A stretch of DNA of 12,163 nt from JBAVQS01 sp049694275. Its GTDB lineage: Bacteria > Chloroflexota > Anaerolineae > UBA4142 > SHND01. Below the pieces are notes generated by a model. The model was not told where the DNA came from. It searched no databases and worked only from the letters and a program-made list of their open reading frames with translations. Position 1 is the stretch's first letter, and every line of letters starts with the position of its first letter. Of this stretch, positions 11,202 to 12,163 are shown piece after piece. The translations under genes were made by a program, and so were the position numbers. The DNA lies in the NCBI GenBank assembly GCA_049694275.1, contig JBAVQS010000052.1:1-12163 (forward strand), read 5' to 3'.

Positions 11202-12163
11202 ATGGAGATCACACCCGAACAGCTCGGTGGCCTGCGCCTCCGCGCCCAGTGTCTCACGCCCTGGCGTTCGCGTCACGAGCTTGTGGAGGTGGTGCGTACC
11301 GTATGCGGCGTGAATGCCCAGTTCACACCGGCGATGCTCCTGTCCCTTCGGGCGCGCATCAAAGGGCTGACACTAGACGAGGTGCAGGCCGCGATTGCCG
11401 ACAGCCGGACACTCGTGCGCACCTGGGCCGTCCGCGGCACGCTCCACCTGCTCGCCGCGGAGGATGCGCGGTGGCTCGTCGCGCTGCTCGGTCCCAGGCT
11501 CGCCGCGCAAGACGCCCGCCGCCGCTTGCAGTTGGGATTGGACGAGGAAAAATGCGTGCAGGCACTCCAAGAGATGCAGACGATTCTCGCACACGGCGAG
11601 CCGCTCACGCGCTGGGAACTGGTGGACCGACTGAACGAGCAGGGCGTGACCATCGAGCGCCAGGGCCAGGCAGCCATCCATCTCATTAGCCTCGCCGCGT
11701 TCAAGAGCCTGCTCTGCCTCGGCCCGGAGCGCGCGAACGGCGACAAGACCTATGCCCTCACGCGCCGGTGGGTTGGACACAAGCCCAGCCCGCAGCCGAC
11801 CGCGCTGGACACCCTGGCACGCCGGTACCTTGCCGGATACGGCCCGGCCACCTTGCAGGATTTTGCGGGCTGGTCCGGCCTACCGGTTGCCGCGGCGCGG
11901 ACCGCGTGGGAGTCGCTCCGCGCCGGGAGTGAATGGGCCGAGGTGCAGGTCGATGGACAGGCGTTGCGTGCACCCACCGCCGCCCTGAATGCGCTTGAGC
12001 TATTCGAGCCCCACGTCCGGCTTTTGCCTGCCTTTGACACCTACTTACTGGGCTATGCAGACCGGCGCCATGTGGTTCCGCCCCGCTATCAGCGCGAGGT
12101 TTATCACGGCGGCCAGACCGTCCCGGTGGTCCTCGTGAACGGCGCGGCCGCCGGCGTCTGGAG
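11202..12163 (+). CDS. Winged-helix DNA-binding protein, HTH_42/YcaQ-like (3' end outside window)
   Basis: The frame starts at ATG 11202 (GGAGGA at 11185-11190, 11 nt upstream) and is open to the window edge, giving 320 complete codons; family members are usually about 360-400 residues, so little is missing. Family landmarks: an N-terminal helix-rich segment with VCGVNAQFTPAMLLSLRAR (34-52), the diagnostic TWAVRGTLHLL (74-84) followed by AEDARW, an Arg/Gln-rich helix at about 99-112, and the late LPAFDTYLLGYADRRHVVPP and VNGAAAGVW segments. Relatives include DNA glycosylases of the AlkX/YcaQ group that repair alkylated or cross-linked DNA, but many members are uncharacterised, and the sequence alone does not show whether this one is a glycosylase. 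It lies 7 nt after the DUF421 operon and is probably co-transcribed with it. Confidence 0.82.
   Translation, partial: MEITPEQLGGLRLRAQCLTPWRSRHELVEVVRTVCGVNAQFTPAMLLSLRARIKGLTLDEVQAAIADSRTLVRTWAVRGTLHLLAAEDARWLVALLGPRLAAQDARRRLQLGLDEEKCVQALQEMQTILAHGEPLTRWELVDRLNEQGVTIERQGQAAIHLISLAAFKSLLCLGPERANGDKTYALTRRWVGHKPSPQPTALDTLARRYLAGYGPATLQDFAGWSGLPVAAARTAWESLRAGSEWAEVQVDGQALRAPTAALNALELFEPHVRLLPAFDTYLLGYADRRHVVPPRYQREVYHGGQTVPVVLVNGAAAGVW

Noticed and set aside
1..12163. CRISPR array, tRNA or rRNA gene
   Set aside because: No regularly spaced repeats and no cloverleaf or rRNA-like conserved stretches were seen on either strand.

Overview
The window is a GC-rich bacterial chromosomal segment. Long open frames have mostly G/C third positions, and there are good AGGAGG-type ribosome binding sites and sigma70-like promoters. 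Three features point to a Gram-positive-type or Chloroflexota-like lineage, possibly an uncultivated one: a T-box leader on an aminoacyl-tRNA synthetase gene, a short alanyl-tRNA synthetase without the C-terminal domain, and a stand-alone protein with a DUF4157-type LQRTxGNrAVqrLL motif. This assignment is inference; no rRNA or marker phylogeny is available here.

Layout. (1) 1-641, minus: multi-pass membrane protein, cut by the window edge. (2) 698-2074: complete IS4-family insertion sequence with 16-bp inverted ends and a 6-bp target duplication. It sits between the membrane-protein gene and a divergent promoter with perfect -35 and -10 hexamers. (3) 2084-3311, plus: that promoter, a minimal nucleotidyltransferase gene, then two tiny overlapping frames and a stop-interrupted tail that look like a decayed partner gene. 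(4) 3325-4578, minus: a LAS-fold zinc metallopeptidase candidate (HxxxxxxD ... HxH) with an N-terminal motif typical of contractile-injection-system-associated proteins. (5) 4733-6970, plus: promoter, about 400-nt T-box riboswitch with terminator, and alaS. (6) 6967-7578 (possibly from 7629), minus: CPBP-family intramembrane protease, convergent with alaS and sharing stop-codon bases with it, with a suspicious nonsense codon near its 5' end. (7) 7666-9433: second insertion sequence with 24-bp perfect inverted ends and an 8-bp target duplication. Its transposase is spread over three frames; the first junction carries a classical A-AAA-AAG slippery site and the second looks like a lesion. (8) 9512-11194: three DUF421 membrane proteins, one leftward and two in a rightward operon. 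(9) 11202-end: winged-helix DNA-binding protein (HTH_42/YcaQ-like), cut by the window edge.

How it fits together. Housekeeping (T-box-controlled alaS) lies next to accessory material: two unrelated insertion sequences, a nucleotidyltransferase module and an orphan effector-like peptidase. The second insertion sequence landed in the loop of a 17-bp palindrome that, on the leftward RNA, would have paired with the ribosome binding site of the CPBP protease gene. Its insertion therefore separated that gene from its upstream region and dismantled the hairpin. The three DUF421 proteins and the winged-helix gene form the most coherent neighbourhood at the right end.
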